Below, in pieces: positions 1 to 14,702 of a DNA stretch of 64,000 nt. Position 1 is the stretch's first letter; each line of letters opens with the position of its first letter. The notes below the pieces were generated by a model. It was not told the origin of the DNA, did no database searches, and saw only the letters and a list, made by a program, of their open reading frames with translations. Source of the DNA: Vitis vinifera. Lineage: Eukaryota; Streptophyta; Magnoliopsida; Vitales; Vitaceae. The stretch is taken from the NCBI RefSeq assembly GCF_030704535.1, contig NC_081811.1:1995501-2059500 (forward strand). The letters run 5' to 3'. The position numbers were made by a program, and so were the translations under genes.

Positions 1-48
1 GATGCCACGTGTGTATCATCTTATTGCTTTATACTAATGTATCATTGT

Positions 49-1367
49 TGTGAAATCAAGGTTTAGTTAATTTTGATTTTGATGATAACAAAACAAGGTT
101 TAGAACTAATGATCATATTTCAAGTGTGATTAGACAAGACGATTTCCAAAGTGACAATTATAAAAACAAATTAAGTCAAGGAGAAATCATGAAGAAGAAG
201 ACCACCTCAAAAAGAAGAGTTTTTCAAGACCAAAGCTTCATAAGATCTCTTTGTAAGGTTGTTGGTGCACTAGGACATTCATGTATTTCATTCTTTATTT
301 ATACACCAAAATCATCCAAGACTAATATTGTTTTAAATATCTTAAGAATTGGATGATTTCATGTTTTCAACTAAAACCTTGTATTAAATGATTTTCAAAC
401 TTGTGTTAAAATGTTTTAAGTTGAAAAAGGTTGGGTGTTGAGCCAAAAAATGGCTCAACCGGTTCAACCGGTCAACCGGTTGTGCTCGTCCGGTCAAGGA
501 CCGGTTGAGGGAGGCCAAAAAGTTTTTTTATCTCCCAGTGGCCTTCTCTTCCCGATCAAGGTTGAACCTCAACCGGTTGAAGTTCGGTCAAGGTCCGGTT
601 GAGGCCCAACGGTCACTTGCCAAACATTAAATGCTAACGGCTAGTCAACCGGTCGACCCTTAGCTCGACCAATCGAACCCCCAACGGCTAGTTTAACTTT
701 TTTCTTCTATAAAAAAGCTTCAATCTTCATTGTTTCATGAGCTTAATCTTCCCAAATCTTTCTTGATTATATTTGAGCCTTGAAAGAGTATTTTTGAGTG
801 CACCATTGTTTCATAACTTGCATATCTTTAGTACACCATTCAATCCTAGTTTTTCTTGTATATTTGAGCCTAAAGTTCTATTACTAGGATTTTTGTGAGA
901 TCATTATTTGTATATATTTGTGAGGAATTTTTTCAAGTAAGGGGTATCATTTGAGAGGTTGTTCAAGAGAGGGATATCTCTTGAAGAAGTGTAAAAGGTG
1001 CTTGGAGCCAAAAGTCCAAGAGGGTGAATTGGAACCATAATCCAATTGTAAAGAGATTGGAAGTTTGGTTGAAGTTTCAAGATAGTGGAACCCTCACTCG
1101 GTTAGGAGGTTGAGGAGAGTGGACGTAGGCAAAAAAGTGTCGAACCACTATAAACTCTCGTGTTTGTACTCTCTCTTCCTTAACTCTTTTAAATTATATG
1201 CAATTGTCTTTATTTTGTTTATTATATACTTGCATATAATTGTCTCTTATTTTTGCATGGTTTAAATTTGTGACAAAGAGACCATCATCCTATTTACCCC
1301 CCCCCCCCCCCCCCCTCCCCCCTTTAGGGTGATTACCATAGTTTGGATTAGCCTCAGATTCCTAACA
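49..1367 (+). mobile_element. Solo LTR of a Ty1/copia (SIRE/Maximus-like) retrotransposon
   Basis: The 1319-bp unit starts TGTGAAATC and ends CCTAACA, and is flanked by the 5-bp direct repeat ATTGT (44-48 and 1368-1372). Features typical of this LTR type are the TTTGATGATAACAAAAC block near the 5' end, many CCGGTT motifs (460-660), a TATA-like TATAAAAAAG near 707, a GTGGACGTAGGC block near 1120, and a C-rich tract (C19-T-C6) before TTTAGGGTGATTACC. In complete elements the end is followed by the TTGGTATCAGAGC primer-binding site; here host DNA follows directly, so this is a solo LTR left by LTR-LTR recombination. The lineage call is by resemblance only. Confidence 0.75.
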
Positions 1368-1372
1368 ATTGT

Positions 1373-2700
1373 TTTGTATCTTAATTTCGTTATTTTACGA
1401 CTTAGATGTTGTTTGTTTTTTGACTTGATAAAAAAAGTTAAAATATTTGACTTTTTTTTTTATTTAGTTAAAAGTAAATTGTTGATATCAATCAATATAT
1501 CTAAAAATGAACTTATTGATATTCAATTAAAAGTAGACTATTGACATAAATCAACATAGTTACAGTGAACTTATTGATAATCAACAATCGACTTTTTACT
1601 GAATATCAATAAGTTCATTTTAGTTATGTTGATTGATGTTAACGGTCTACTCTTAATTGAATAATAAGTTCACTTTAGTTATGTTAATAGAAAATGTCAA
1701 ATATTTTGACTTTTTATATTAAGTAAAAAATATAATAAGTTCACTTTAATTATGTTGATTGATATTAATAACTTACTTCTAACTAAATAAAAAAAATTAA
1801 ATATATTAATGTTTTCTATTCTGCTAAAAAAACAGATGCCACCTTAATCGTATTTTTTATATATGTTGATTTTGTTTTTTTTACTCTAACCATGTATATT
1901 TGTATTTTTATTTAATAATCTAAATTCACTATCAAAAAATTTTCTTTTAGGTATAATCAAGGTTCCAAAGGTAAGTTGAAAGAATTTGTTAAAATGAGAA
2001 TGTGATTATAACAATGGCATGGAGACAAATGGGAGGATATGAATGCCCCTACAAAATGGGAAACACAACTTTGATATTAGAGATAGCATTGTGGGAAATG
2101 TTTTGGGCGTAGAACACAATGTTGTGCTAATTGACATTATTTTAACAAAAATATTTATTTTTTCCCATAACTTTTTTTTTTTGTTATTTGATTAAACGGG
2201 TTATTAAAAACCCATATTAAAAAATTCAACCCTCTATTGAGTTTTGACATTTTTTTGACAAAAATATCGGTTTTTTAAATTACATGTAAATACTTAAAAT
2301 AGTAAGAATTATTTATGTAAAAATTAAGTTATTTTTTAAATAAAAATAGGAGAAATGTTATATTCATAAATACGAGAATTTTGTCATCTTTTTTAATTGA
2401 TTAATTATTTGTTTTCTATTTTTTGACTAGATTGTGCGATGATACGATATGATCACAAAATCCTATGATGCCAAATAAAAAGATCTTATAATTAATTTGA
2501 TTTACTGTTTATTAGCAAGTATAAATTGTATATATCTATATTTTGAAGCCTCTATAAATTGATTAATTTGTTTAAAATTTGTAGTAAATTTCTAAATAAA
2601 TAAAGGGCAAAATAGGGAATATAAGATTCAAATATTTGTCCTCTGGCAACGTTTGTGAACGTTATAAGGGGCGTGAGAGCCAACGACACCGATTCCGCAC
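1373..2700. other. AT-rich intergenic DNA with a MITE-like palindromic block
   Basis: No gene is visible. About 1400-1850 is rich in inverted copies of AACTTATTGATATTCAATTAAAAGT-like sequence and their complements, and its ends (GATGTTGTTTGTTTTTT near 1405; AAAAAACAGATGCCACC near 1828) are imperfect inverted repeats, as in an old foldback or MITE element. The remainder to 2700 is simple AT-rich sequence leading into the OSCA promoter. Confidence 0.4.
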
Positions 2701-2779
2701 TTTTTGCCGCCCTTTCTCGTTCTCCCTCGTTTCTCTTTCGCATTCCCAAATTTTGATATGGTAAAATAAAACCCTAATT

Positions 2780-2966
2780 TGCTGATTTTCCTTCACGCCG
2801 AACAAGTTTTCGATTGTCGAAATTCGAGTATCTGAAAAATAAGGGGGTTTCCTCTGTTTTCTCGCTTCCGTTTGGTTGCTGAGAGAAGGGAAGAGAAGGA
2901 AGGAGAAGTTTGTTTCTCAAGGCATTGCCATCGGAGCCTAATACAACTGATCGGGACGTAGTTCAG
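2780..2966 (+). other. Putative 5' UTR exon of the OSCA1-like gene
   Basis: A stretch richer in G+C and purines than its surroundings ends at GTTCAG followed by GTGAGT, a good donor. The next supported exon begins at 5738 after ATTGTAG and carries the start codon at 5764, so this is most simply a non-coding leader exon with a 2.8-kb leader intron. The transcription start is not determined. Confidence 0.5.
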
Positions 2967-4473
2967 GTGAGTGTTTCTTTGCATGGGACAAACAGGACGT
3001 GGAAAACGTGTCTCATAATTTTTCTTTTGTCTTTCTCCGTTTTCTTGGGAGCCAAACGGAGGGGAGTTGTGGGTCGAATTATTTTTGGTTTTATTGTTTT
3101 TTTAATGTTTTTATGTGGATTTTTGGATGCATTTTTCGTTTCTGTTGAGCACTGCGATTTGTTTATAATATAAACTGACGCTGTTGATTCTGATTATTTT
3201 CTCCGCCATTTGTTTTTACATGCACTAGCAAATAGAATGATAAAATCTGGGAATTGGGTTTTGAGTTAAATCCTCGTAGGTTTGGGTTGAGACTGATACA
3301 GATGTTGACTTGAAAATTTTGTGATTCTAAAGATTCTAATCTATCACTAAACTTCTGGTTCCACGAGTCAGAGATCACTATTTTATTTTAATTTGGCAGC
3401 ACAACGACTCATTTGCTTCTCTGTCACCAAATATTGAAATTTGAACTTGATTGTATTAATATGATGGACCGAGCATGATGCTACATTTTGTTACTTCTGG
3501 ATCGTGATATATTTTGCGGCCATTCAAGTTCAAGTAAAAGAATTGAGCTTTTTAGCCTAATGTTTGTTGCTCTCTTGGGACTTGCTTATCTGTTATTTCG
3601 ATTGTATGCCATTCTGTATAAGCTAGAAATGTTTTTTGTTTTACTTTTTTGGGTTAAGCCTTGCACTGTAACGCTGAGCATATTCTTTAAGTTTTGAGTA
3701 CTGTGTGCAGATTTAAGATCACACATATAAGTAACAGATTGGTATAGAATTGTAGGTCACAGATATGAGTTATTGACTGGTTAAAATGAAATACATAACT
3801 TGAAATTCAGAATGGAATGATAATTTGAGACTTGAGAACTGATGGAACATATTCAGAATATTAGGTTAACAACTTATGGAAGGGATATGAACACTGGTCA
3901 CAGGTATGAAAAATCATGGATATATTAACATGATAAATCCTAAAAGGGTAGATTGTGGACTCAGCAACATATTGATATGATTAAATTACATGTGAAAAAT
4001 ACATAAGATTGATTTATTTATCTGAACTTCTGCTCTTGCAATTTCAATAACTTGGAAGAAGAAAGCTCAGTAGTAGATAATTATAATGCCTATCACTCAT
4101 TTTGGTCCTCTACTAGACTATTACTATGGTTTTTTTTTTCAAAACTATGTTACTTTTCTTTATCATGGTAACTCAGGTTCTAACAGGGCCATGAATTGTG
4201 GTTTACATTTTTAGCTTGTGTAGGTCATGATTATGATCGTATAGTATCTAACATGCCTTTAGGAGTGCCATGTCTGATATATATAACTGTCTGCCTGCCT
4301 TCGGTTGAGAGTGGATGGCTTAGTTGACTATCACCCCCTTTCATGGAGGCTCAATGCCCCCCACATGCAGGAGTACCATGAAATCTTAGCCAAGTCAATG
4401 GAAGGTGACATATCACGTATTTACAGCTGATGAGAGTGAGGGGTGGTCATGTATATATATATATATATATACA

Positions 4474-4863
4474 TGATATACATCGTGGGTCCAAATCCTA
4501 CAAGTTCAAGTTTTTAGGAAAATTGGTTGTATAACTTGGTATCAAAGCCTTGTTTAGCAAGAGGTCATGTGTTCAAACCTCACCGCATGTTTATTTTACA
4601 CTTTATTAATCCCAAAAGAGGTTGTTTGTAGTTTGTTTATTTGCGGGCCTATGTGTGCTTATGTATCTATGTTCAAGTATGGGGTTGTGCATGAGAGAGG
4701 GTATTAGAGTGCCTGATATACATTATTGTCCCAAATTCTACAAGCTTATACTTTTAGGAAATTGATTGTCTAACAATACATAAACACACGATAGAAAGTG
4801 TGATATAAATTGGGGGCTTAAATACTAATGGCTTAAACTTTTAGGAAAATTGGTTATTTAATA
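4474..4863 (+). mobile_element. TRIM-like cluster with three 62-bp LTR-like repeats and PBS motifs
   Basis: Three related 62-63 bp blocks lie at 4474-4535, 4714-4775 and 4801-4863. Each starts TGATATA and contains a CAAAT/TAAAT-ACTA/CTACAAG core and the motif TTTTAGGAAA. The first and third are followed at once by TTGGTATCA or ATGGTATCA, like a plant retrotransposon primer-binding site for initiator tRNA-Met. A purine-rich GAGAGAGGG (near 4692) precedes the second copy like a polypurine tract. The 178-bp internal part has no ORF. It sits next to a (TA)n run at 4452-4471 in the OSCA leader intron. Confidence 0.45.
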
Positions 4864-5763
4864 TGGTATCAAAACCTCATTTAGAGGGAGAGAGGGATGT
4901 TACCGCATATTTATTTCTCTATTTTATTGAGTTCACGTACCGCCTATAGGCTTGTTTGTGTCTCTCATCCATACCCATACATGGATCCATAGAAAAATTT
5001 TACATTTTTTACTTCTAATATGAATCAAGAAAAATTGAAAGTTACAGATTGAAGGAACATATTCAGAGCATTAGATCCTATGCATTTAGCATGGACATAT
5101 ACATTAGACATGGGTGTGCAACATTATGAACATGTTAACATGGAAAATCCTATAGAATGTAGGATGCATACTCTGCAATATATTAATATATTTACTTTAC
5201 AAGTGAAAAGTATATGATTGATTTATAATCTAGCTTTCTATACTAACAATTGCAACAACTTGGAAGAAGAAAAGTTGGTAATATATAATTATATTATACA
5301 TATTACTCATTTTAGTCCTTTCTTGCTATGGTTTTTTCATATTACACTTCTTAATTTAGGTAAAATGGTCATATACTAACATGGCCACCAAGTGCGTTTT
5401 AGCTTGTGTAGCCCATGAATACAATTAAGAAGTATGTGATATGCGTTTAGCAGAGTCATGTTCAATTATGGAAATGCCTCCTCCTGAGGAGTGTTTGTTT
5501 TACATAGGTTGACATAAATCACATGATAAATGAGAATTGTATTGATTAATCATCATTCATAAGCTGCAAGCATCTGGTTATTGTTATTTATAGAATAGAA
5601 ATCTTTATCGAAATTATATTTGAAGTACAATCAAAATTCTTAACTCAAAAACTCAAAGAGGACACACACACACACATACTAGCAGCCTAGTTATTTTGCA
5701 TTGGGGCATGCCTTACTTGTTTCAATCCAAATTGTAGGAGATCAATAATTTTCCACAGAACAA

Positions 5764-8700
5764 ATGGCTACCCTTCAAGATATCAGTGTTGCAGCAACAA
5801 TTAATATTCTGTCAGCACTTGCATTTCTTGTGGCTTTTGCAATATTACGGCTTCAACCATTCAACGATAGGGTTTATTTTCCAAAATGGTATCTCAAGGG
5901 GATAAGAGGCAGCCCAAGACGATCTGGAGCATTTGTATCCAAATTTGTCAACTTGGATTGCAGAACATACTTAAGATTTTTGAATTGGATGCCTGTGGCA
6001 TTAAAAATGCCAGAACCTGAGCTTATTGATCATGCAGGGCTTGATTCTGCTGTATTCATTCGGATTTACCTTCTAGGGTAAGTTTCTATGATGGTTTTTT
6101 TTTCTTTTTTTCTTTTATGGTATTCAATATGTATGCCTTTTTCTTCCTTTCTACTAGCTTTCTTAATAAAGTGAGATAACAGTTTGATTTTAGAATATGC
6201 TCAGCAACAAAATATGCTTTTACCTTTTTTGCTTCCTCCATCCCTCTCTCTCTCTCTCTTCTAAAGATTGATTGAAACATATTTAAAGATCATTTCCAAA
6301 AATTTTTTGGATAATTTAGAACTGGTAAATAGGGCACACAGATCAATACATGGTGTTCACTCTTACATCTTCCATGTAATTATTTATCTAAAATGGATTA
6401 TCTAATTTGAAAACATTCATATGCAGGTTAAAAATATTTGTCCCCCTAGCTGTACTTGCTTTTGCGGTTTTGGTGCCTGTGAATTGGACAGGGAAGTCAT
6501 TACAAAATATTAAAGATTTAACATTCAGTGATATTGACAAACTCTCAATATCTAATGTTCCGACTGGATCAAACAGGTAAAAACTTATTATAGAATTTTA
6601 ATATTTTTCTTCACTCTATTGTAACCTTCATCATATTTTTAATATTCCAATCGATTATGTAGTTATTTTTTAGAGTTATGGGGATTCAAGGTGGGATAAT
6701 GTTATATTTTAATAGGCTATTGAATTTGTGATTACAAATGAAGTTATAAGAATCGAAAATATGCTATAATGCCATATGTTAATAGGAAGGTTACAAGAAT
6801 ATATAGATTGAATGTCTTGAATTTATGGCAGATTTCAAACTTTATGGAACTTTTGACCACTCATATATTTCATTATTTTCTAATAATTTTGTATATTTTA
6901 CTTATAGCTAATTTTCAATATTCCATAATAACATATAACATATTTTATTCTTCTTCCTTCTTCATTTTTTTTTTGGAGTCAAAAGAAGAGAAGTGTCTTG
7001 TGGAGCTTTGAGCTCTACCTTTTGTGCAAATTGGTATGAGCTATAAAACAAATTAGTTGGGTTGTTGTATCCTGGAGGGGATATGCCAAGAGAAGTCTGC
7101 TGCACCAATTCTTGAAGTTGGCAAGCCACAAAGGGTTTGAATTTTCTTAAAGAGACTGAGATTTCTGTGTCTCAACCTAATTGATCTTGTTTTTTGTCTC
7201 TCAATTATTAAATCTCTTTTCACCTTTAGAAATCCTACAGCAACACAACATTTTTCTAAAATAATATTTTCCTAATTGCTTTTCTTCTCTGCTTTTTGGC
7301 TGTGAAAGTTCGTTGTTGAGAAACATGATCCCATGAACATAATTTTTTTAAGCAACATGTCCATGTATACAAAGTCTTAAATGTACTTGTAGTTATTGCC
7401 CCACTAAAATAAGAAATCAAGTTTTAAATGCTATGTTTGTCGAATGAGCCATTTGAGAATTATTAAAATGTTTAATATGACTTAGTTGTTTCACTTCCAG
7501 CACCCTGGAGGAAACTCCTTGAATGTTGATTTCTGGGTTTTGAAATACAATTGAGAATCCTATCTGGGAATTTTTTTGTATCATGTCGGCAAAAAGGAAA
7601 CTATACCTCTTACAGCCATCATTTATGTAGAGGATCAGTTTTTAATTTGTTGCTGAGAGTCGAATCAACCACACTGGTCATGCATTTCTCTAAGAACAAA
7701 TACTTTTTTCCCTTTTTTCCTTCACAGGTTTTGGGCCCATATAGTAATGCAATATGTCTTCTCATTTTGGACATGTTATGTGCTATACAAAGAGTACAAG
7801 ATTATAGCTACTATGAGGCTGCATTTTATAGCATCAGAAAATCGTCGTCCAGATCAATTCACGGTGTGTTTATCAACATTTATTCTGCATTAAAGTCTGC
7901 TTCCAGTGCAAGGTTTTAATTGCTTAATATGCCTAGTGCATGCTTCAGAGATATTAAGTTACACGATCAATCAGTGGCAATATGATATCTAACAAAGGTC
8001 AATTTGTTTGGAAAACATGACATCTTTGTAGCTGCAGAAAAACTGTCCTAATAGAAATCTAATACAATTTGAAAAGAAGCATGATTTTGTTATGGATAAA
8101 CTCTTCTGCACGACAAAATCATATTTTGATGCATTCAAGCTGCCTGGTACATAATGTTTCAGATAACAAAAAATGTTAGAATACTAGTCTATGTTCAATC
8201 TTCTTTTGGTCATGGCTTGGTTATGTTAAAAATATGTAATAGAGTTAGAATTTTTAGACATGGTTAAAATTTCACTGTAACCCACATAGCTACATTTAAA
8301 TTTTACAGACTTGAGTCTCCTGAGCTTGTTGGACCAATTCTAACTAGAAGGCAAGTTTCTAAGTAAGAAACCTAAGGTAAAGCACAAGTGGGGTGTACAT
8401 ATAGTTGGCTTTGCTGATTTAGGGCTCCACAGTCCTACCTATTTTCTCTCTTATCTACGAGTCAAAAAGTGCACTCTCATTCTCCTTTGTACAACAGGGC
8501 CCCTGCCATTCTTCTCTTTAAGGAACCATGCAAATCTCCAACTACCTTATAAAAGGGGTCTTGGCAATCTGCCCAATATCATATAAAGCTGCAGCTACCT
8601 CGTTCTTTTTGTTGCCTGCTTCAATCAGTCATATTTCTGCTCAAATGAAGACAAACCATCTTATACTACAATATTAAACCCTATTGCATGGAGACTTATG

Positions 8701-11700
8701 AAATGAGCCATGGTCATTGTCATAAAACTTTTAAATCTGGATAGTGCTAGTCATGCATTTAATTGCCTTGCTAACCTCTTGAATTTATCTCTGATCTTTC
8801 ACTTCTGTGAGAACTGTTTGTCCATTAATGTAGAGAACAATAACATTTTACAAGTGTGTTTTCAGTTCAGTACATTGTTTACCATGTAAAGAAATAAAAA
8901 CTTCCAACAACTTTATTTGTAATCCAGACATAAAGCTAATTTATACTTAAGCTTTTCAAGTCTATACTTCACTCTTTATATATCAAGTCATTGTCGAGGA
9001 CTTTGAAGCCCACATATTTACTACCTCATGTACTTTTGGTCAACTAACTTTTGTCTTTGCTGCAAATACTCCTTTATCTTGCCTTTCAGGTTGTAAATTA
9101 TATTCATATGCTAGGCTCTTCCCTCCAATATCATTATACCCAGTTAGATTAGCATTTGAATGATACATCAGCTCTTTCATTTTTATTGTTATTTTTATAT
9201 CTGAAGTGGACTCTGGATTTTAAGCGGGATAAGGTTTCATTTTTAGATATTATATGCTTGCTATTAGCCTATCACTCTCTCTCTGGTGCCTGAATATGTA
9301 ATATGTATGATTCATGTGCTTACTCATTATTTTAGGGTTTTTTTTTGCTCTTTATTAATTCTTATTGTTTTCACAGGTCATTGTCAGAAATGTTCCCCCA
9401 GATCCTGACGAATCAGTCAGTGAGCACATCGAGCATTTCTTTTGTGTAAATCATCCTGATTATTATCTTACACACCGTGTATGTATATTTATCAAGTAAT
9501 TATATAATTATGATAGTTTGACTGGTGAAGGAAGTAGCATTTACATTGAGATACTGTGAATAGATTGGTGTTCCTTTTCATTTTCGTTAAAATTGTGCAG
9601 TCATGTTTGGAAGTTTAAATTTTATGCTTTTTGTTTAAATTTTGTGCTTTTTGTTTAAATTTTGTGGATAAGGCTAACAATCTTCCATGGTTATTAATTT
9701 TAACTTTTAGGTTGTTTACAATGCAAATAAACTTGCAAAACTGGTGGAAGAAAAAAAGAGTTTGCAAAATTGGCTTACCTACTACCAAAATAAATATGAG
9801 AGAAATCCTGAGAAGAAGCCAACTACAAAGGTATTTTTCTATACATGATAAAACTTTAGTTACAGTTTTCTTTAAGATGAAATTTTTTCCTTGGTTGACA
9901 GTCTACTTGTTCAACTAATATCATCCAGTATCCCTTACTGATTCACAACCTTTGAGTTTATGTTCATCTCATATCATCCAATGTATAGACAGGTTTTTGT
10001 GGCCTTTGGGGAACTAACGTGGATGCAGTTGATCACTATGCTGCTAAGATGGAGAAGTTGTGTGAAGCAGTAAGTCTTGATTTTTGTGCAACTCTTGTGA
10101 CTTATTTAGTTTAATTTTTTTTCTTTATTTTTTATTTTTTAATCTTTCTAACATTTGTTCTTCGATATGCTATCTTTGTAGTTGGTTTCTGAAAAATTAT
10201 TGTTGTTGTTTTTGATGTTGTGGCCATATTTTGCCACACTGGCAATGGAAGGGTGGTAGTTAAAAACGGGGATTTTCCTGTTGGTTGGTTGTTTTGGGTT
10301 CCTTCAGATTCTCCTTGCTTTTAAAAGATTGGTCTAGTTTACATTTATTTGTTTCCCTAGTTCTTTGTTGTGGTATCCTGTTTTTTAATCCTTATTGGCT
10401 TGTTTTCTTTCTCTTTAGGTATTCTACCTATTTTATTCAGTAGAAAGCTCTCTATCATGTTCTTCTATAAGAAATGGATTTTGGATGGGAATTGCATAGC
10501 AGTGGTGACAGGTTGATGCCTTACCACCTCATATCCAACCTGATGATGTCCCATCGCATGTGATTTTAAAACACCTATCATATGATATGATTGTGAACCA
10601 ATCCTATAGCTGGATTTTCTGTTCTTTGGCTAGTGCTATCAGGAAATCCAATCTTTTACTTAATTCAAAAAATATCTATATCTCTTCTGATATTGATGTA
10701 TAGTAGTGTTTTTCTTATCCAGGAAGCTGAAGAAAGGGAAAGGGTTATAACTGATCCTAAGGCTATAATGCCTGCAGCATTTGTTTCTTTCAAAACCCGG
10801 TGGGGAGCAGCTGTTTGTGCTCAAACTCAGCAATCACGTAATCCTACAATTTGGTTGACGGAGTGGGCACCTGAACCTCGTGATATTTATTGGGATAATC
10901 TTGCAATACCATATGTTGAACTCACTATCCGAAGGCTTCTCATGGCTGTTGCTGTGTTTTTTCTTACATTCTTCTTTATGATCCCTATAGCATTTGTACA
11001 ATCGATAGCCAACATTGATGGGATTGAGAAAGTTCTGCCATTTCTTAAGTCACTAATGGAAATGTAAGTGAACTTCTTGCTTTTTATCAGCTAATGATTT
11101 CTTTCAAGTATTCTTCGTAATCCCATATTTCTTATATTATATTCAACCTTGATTTTGAAATGCTAAAATTTGATAATCTTTATAGTACTTCCTGCAATGT
11201 TATTTGTATTTCATTGATGTGGCATTATATTTTCTTATATATTAAAGATTTTGTTTCTTTGTAAGAGGAGCCAACCATGTGAATGATGAGATGTTCTAGT
11301 TCAAGGTGAGAGTGGAGCAGGTTGAAAGAAGAGGGGATTGGAGCTAATGACCATCAGAGAGTAATTTCTTAGGGAGCAAATTTTTTAGCTCTCTTAAACA
11401 ATGACCGTTAAAGCCTATTTATAGGAGTTTTTGGATAAGAATTAACTAGATGACATGACACAGACTAATGAGATAGTGCCACTTGTACATAGACCAATAA
11501 AGTGATGTCATATGCTTGTGGGCCAATAACTGACGCCATGCATGCACCTGATTGATTCATTGGAGAAAATGTTCTCAATTTGGTCAAAAAGGGCTTAGCA
11601 ATATTTAGGTCAATCTTACCTCATGAACTTTCAATTCTAATCACCAAAATAAAACCCTCAAACCATCTCATATACTGGATGATGGGGCAAACCAACCGTA

Positions 11701-14671
11701 CAACCAAGGTCCTTGAGCATTGCTCTTTGATTCCCGTAGGCTTCAAGCATTTGGATGTTATGCTATCAAGCACCTTCTAGTGAAGTATAAGTGATACTCA
11801 ATGCGATGTTACTAAGCTCAAGAAGTCCCATTGATGAATGAGTTAGAGGCAATTGTTTGGTGATTCCCTCTTGACAAGGTGAAAAGTGGTTAGTAACGCC
11901 AGCATGTAAAAGTGAGGAAGTGATCTCCCATCACCTAACTTAGCATGTTGGAAACAACTCCTCTATCCATTAACAATATTTGAGTAAATGCTTTCATTTT
12001 CAAATGTGTAGGAGACGTCACTCAACTACCACTACAAGAGGGCTTCTACCTAGCAGTAGGTATCTAGATCAGGTTGCTATCACATGCTAACACAATAAAT
12101 AAATAGATGCTAAGGCTTCAAAAAAACCTGAAAAAAGTGAAGTAATAGAGAACACCCTTTAGTAGCTCTGCTCATAAGTCATAATGTTTAGTACCTCTGC
12201 TCATAGGTAATAATCAATGCCCTAACCTTAAGGGATGTATTTTCATCATTAGCCTCATACACCATAACTGAAACATGACTTATTCTTATACGTCCAAATA
12301 GGGAGGCAAAATTCAGGCATCAATAATGGGATAGTCTTAATACTAGTTTGACATTGAAAGAGTTTATTGTTGGTGGAGATGCTAATTAAATGAAAATCAA
12401 ACTCTTCACATAAAAAAAAGAAGGAAAATCTATACAATAAAATTATCAGTGCCTTGTTTTCTTTTATATCACTGGTCATAACATCTACTTTCGTAGCCTC
12501 AATCTATACCATTTCAGGTGTCCTCTTGTCTTTATTGAACCTTCCCCTTGAACCCAATCGCTTCTTGCCTCAACATTCACTTATCTTCATTTGGCTTTAT
12601 GCCACCGAAAACCTGTCACTTTGGAAACATCTTAACTACAGTATTTGCTTGCCATTCTTTCCTTGGAAGGTGAGAAAGTTTTTGTCCAATATTTTTTGTG
12701 CAATTCAACTTGATCAACCTCTCCAAAGTTGTATTACCACTAAAACAATTTGAAGAAAGCTCTTCCCATCTGAAATTCTCATTAGATATGATTTTGTGGG
12801 TGTGCACTCAACTTTAACAATAGATCTATGTACAACACTCCTTTGAAGAAACAATGTAGTCACAACCCTTGGCTAATTATTGAACTTATTCAACTAATTA
12901 ATGGATTTTTTCCATTCACAAGACCATTAACCAAAACTTAGATGTATCTATGAGGTGCTTTGATGGAAGTTTTTTTCATTTACTTACATATTATGGAAGA
13001 ATATTAATGCATTAACTAGTATAATTGATGAATTTGGCATTAACATTGCACTCGGAAGTAAAATGGATTTTAAGGATTTTTTGATAGTGGAAGACTTTAT
13101 TTTAGAGAGATGAGGACTTCAAAGCTCTTTTAATGACGTTTTTTATGATCATTAAGGGGATGAATCATCAACACCAATGTTTTAAAAAGCTGTTAAAGCT
13201 TACACCTTGAGGTTCACCTCAAGGTTAGGCTCTACGAATTAGCCTTGTGGCTATACCTTCAATTAGGATAATTGAGGATTAAGCCTCGCCCTAACAAGGC
13301 TTACAACTTTGAGGGTATATCCTCAAGGATGTTGAGGCTTAAGCTTCAAATATCCAAAGGGTTTTAATGGGTTTGTTGCCTTTGTGGGCTTTAGGTATAT
13401 ATTTTATAAGCTTAAATCTCAATATTTAATGAGTTTTTACGAGTTCTATGCTTTTATGGGCTTTTTGATATAGATTTTATAAGTTTTGTCTTAGGGTCAT
13501 GGATTTTATTAAACCTTTTACAAAATAAAGGCCTAGCTTCCAATTAAGACTACCTTTAGCTTTTTAAATCATTGATCAACACATTGGTGGGATAAGGTTT
13601 TGTTTAGTTGATTTCTTCCATTATTAGGCAAAGCTAAATATGATGGTTATTTCTCAATAAGCAAGTAAAGGTGCTATATAAAATTTTGTATTGGAAAGTG
13701 GACTGAGTTTTTTCCTTTTTGTGGCCATTATGATATTAAGTTGTCTTAACATCAGATCCTTTTCTCTCTTTGTCCATCACTAATTCACTATGTTATTACA
13801 TAATGCACAAGTTCTATTTAGGGGGTATTTGGTAAATCAACTTAATGATTTAATATAATTTAATAACTTAATTTAAGTCATTAAGTATATTAAACTTGTT
13901 TGGTAAAATAACTTAATGACACAACTTAAAGTTAATAATGACTTTAAGTAATAAGTCAAAATAATTAACTTTTTTGAATCCTAAATCTTTTTTATCCTAT
14001 TTGCCCATATCTAATGAAAGTGTCTTTTGCATCCACAACTTATGTTTTGCAGTAAATATTTGTAATTATTTTATCTGTCTACAATACTTTAAAAAAATTA
14101 ATGAAGGTAAACTCTTAGTTTTTTAATTTATTAGTCTCACAACTTATTTATTCTTCCTCCAATCATGAAGCACCAAGCTTAATTAGTGGTCATCCACAAC
14201 CATCTTCAACTCCAATGTTTTTATGTTATTCTCCTATTGTATGATTAGCTGAAACTTAGAGCAGCCTTATTACCAGGCAAAAGCTTCAATATCTGAATTC
14301 TTTTTATCAAAACGAAAATGAAGGGGGAAGATATCTCAAATTTCTTGATTTACTCTTCTTTAGTATCTCTTATTTATTCAAAGGCTGGTTCTAACTCTTG
14401 CTAGAATTGAATGAGAAAATGCAAGTAGCTTTAAATGCAAAAAGAGAGAGTGGTATCAAGGAATATGGTAGAACGTGGAAGGTCATTTGACAGGAAGAGG
14501 ATTCATGTTGCATAAGGATGAAAAAGAATGAAAAAAACATAGCTTCCAAATTACTGAGGGCTGCATTCAATTTCCAGTTTGAAAACATGAAAACATTGCT
14601 GTAAGATTGCCATGCCACAGCTGCGAGTTGAGAGAACAATCAAAGAAATAGTTGTTAAGACATTTTCCAAT

Positions 14672-14702
<31 letters not shown>

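Noticed and set aside
2910-3173. 87-aa plus-strand frame overlapping the OSCA leader
   Set aside because: It crosses the probable leader donor at 2967 and has no recognisable domain; better explained as leader plus intron.
5738-5763. Earlier OSCA start codon
   Set aside because: No in-frame upstream ATG exists in this exon, and MATLQDI matches the family N-terminus.
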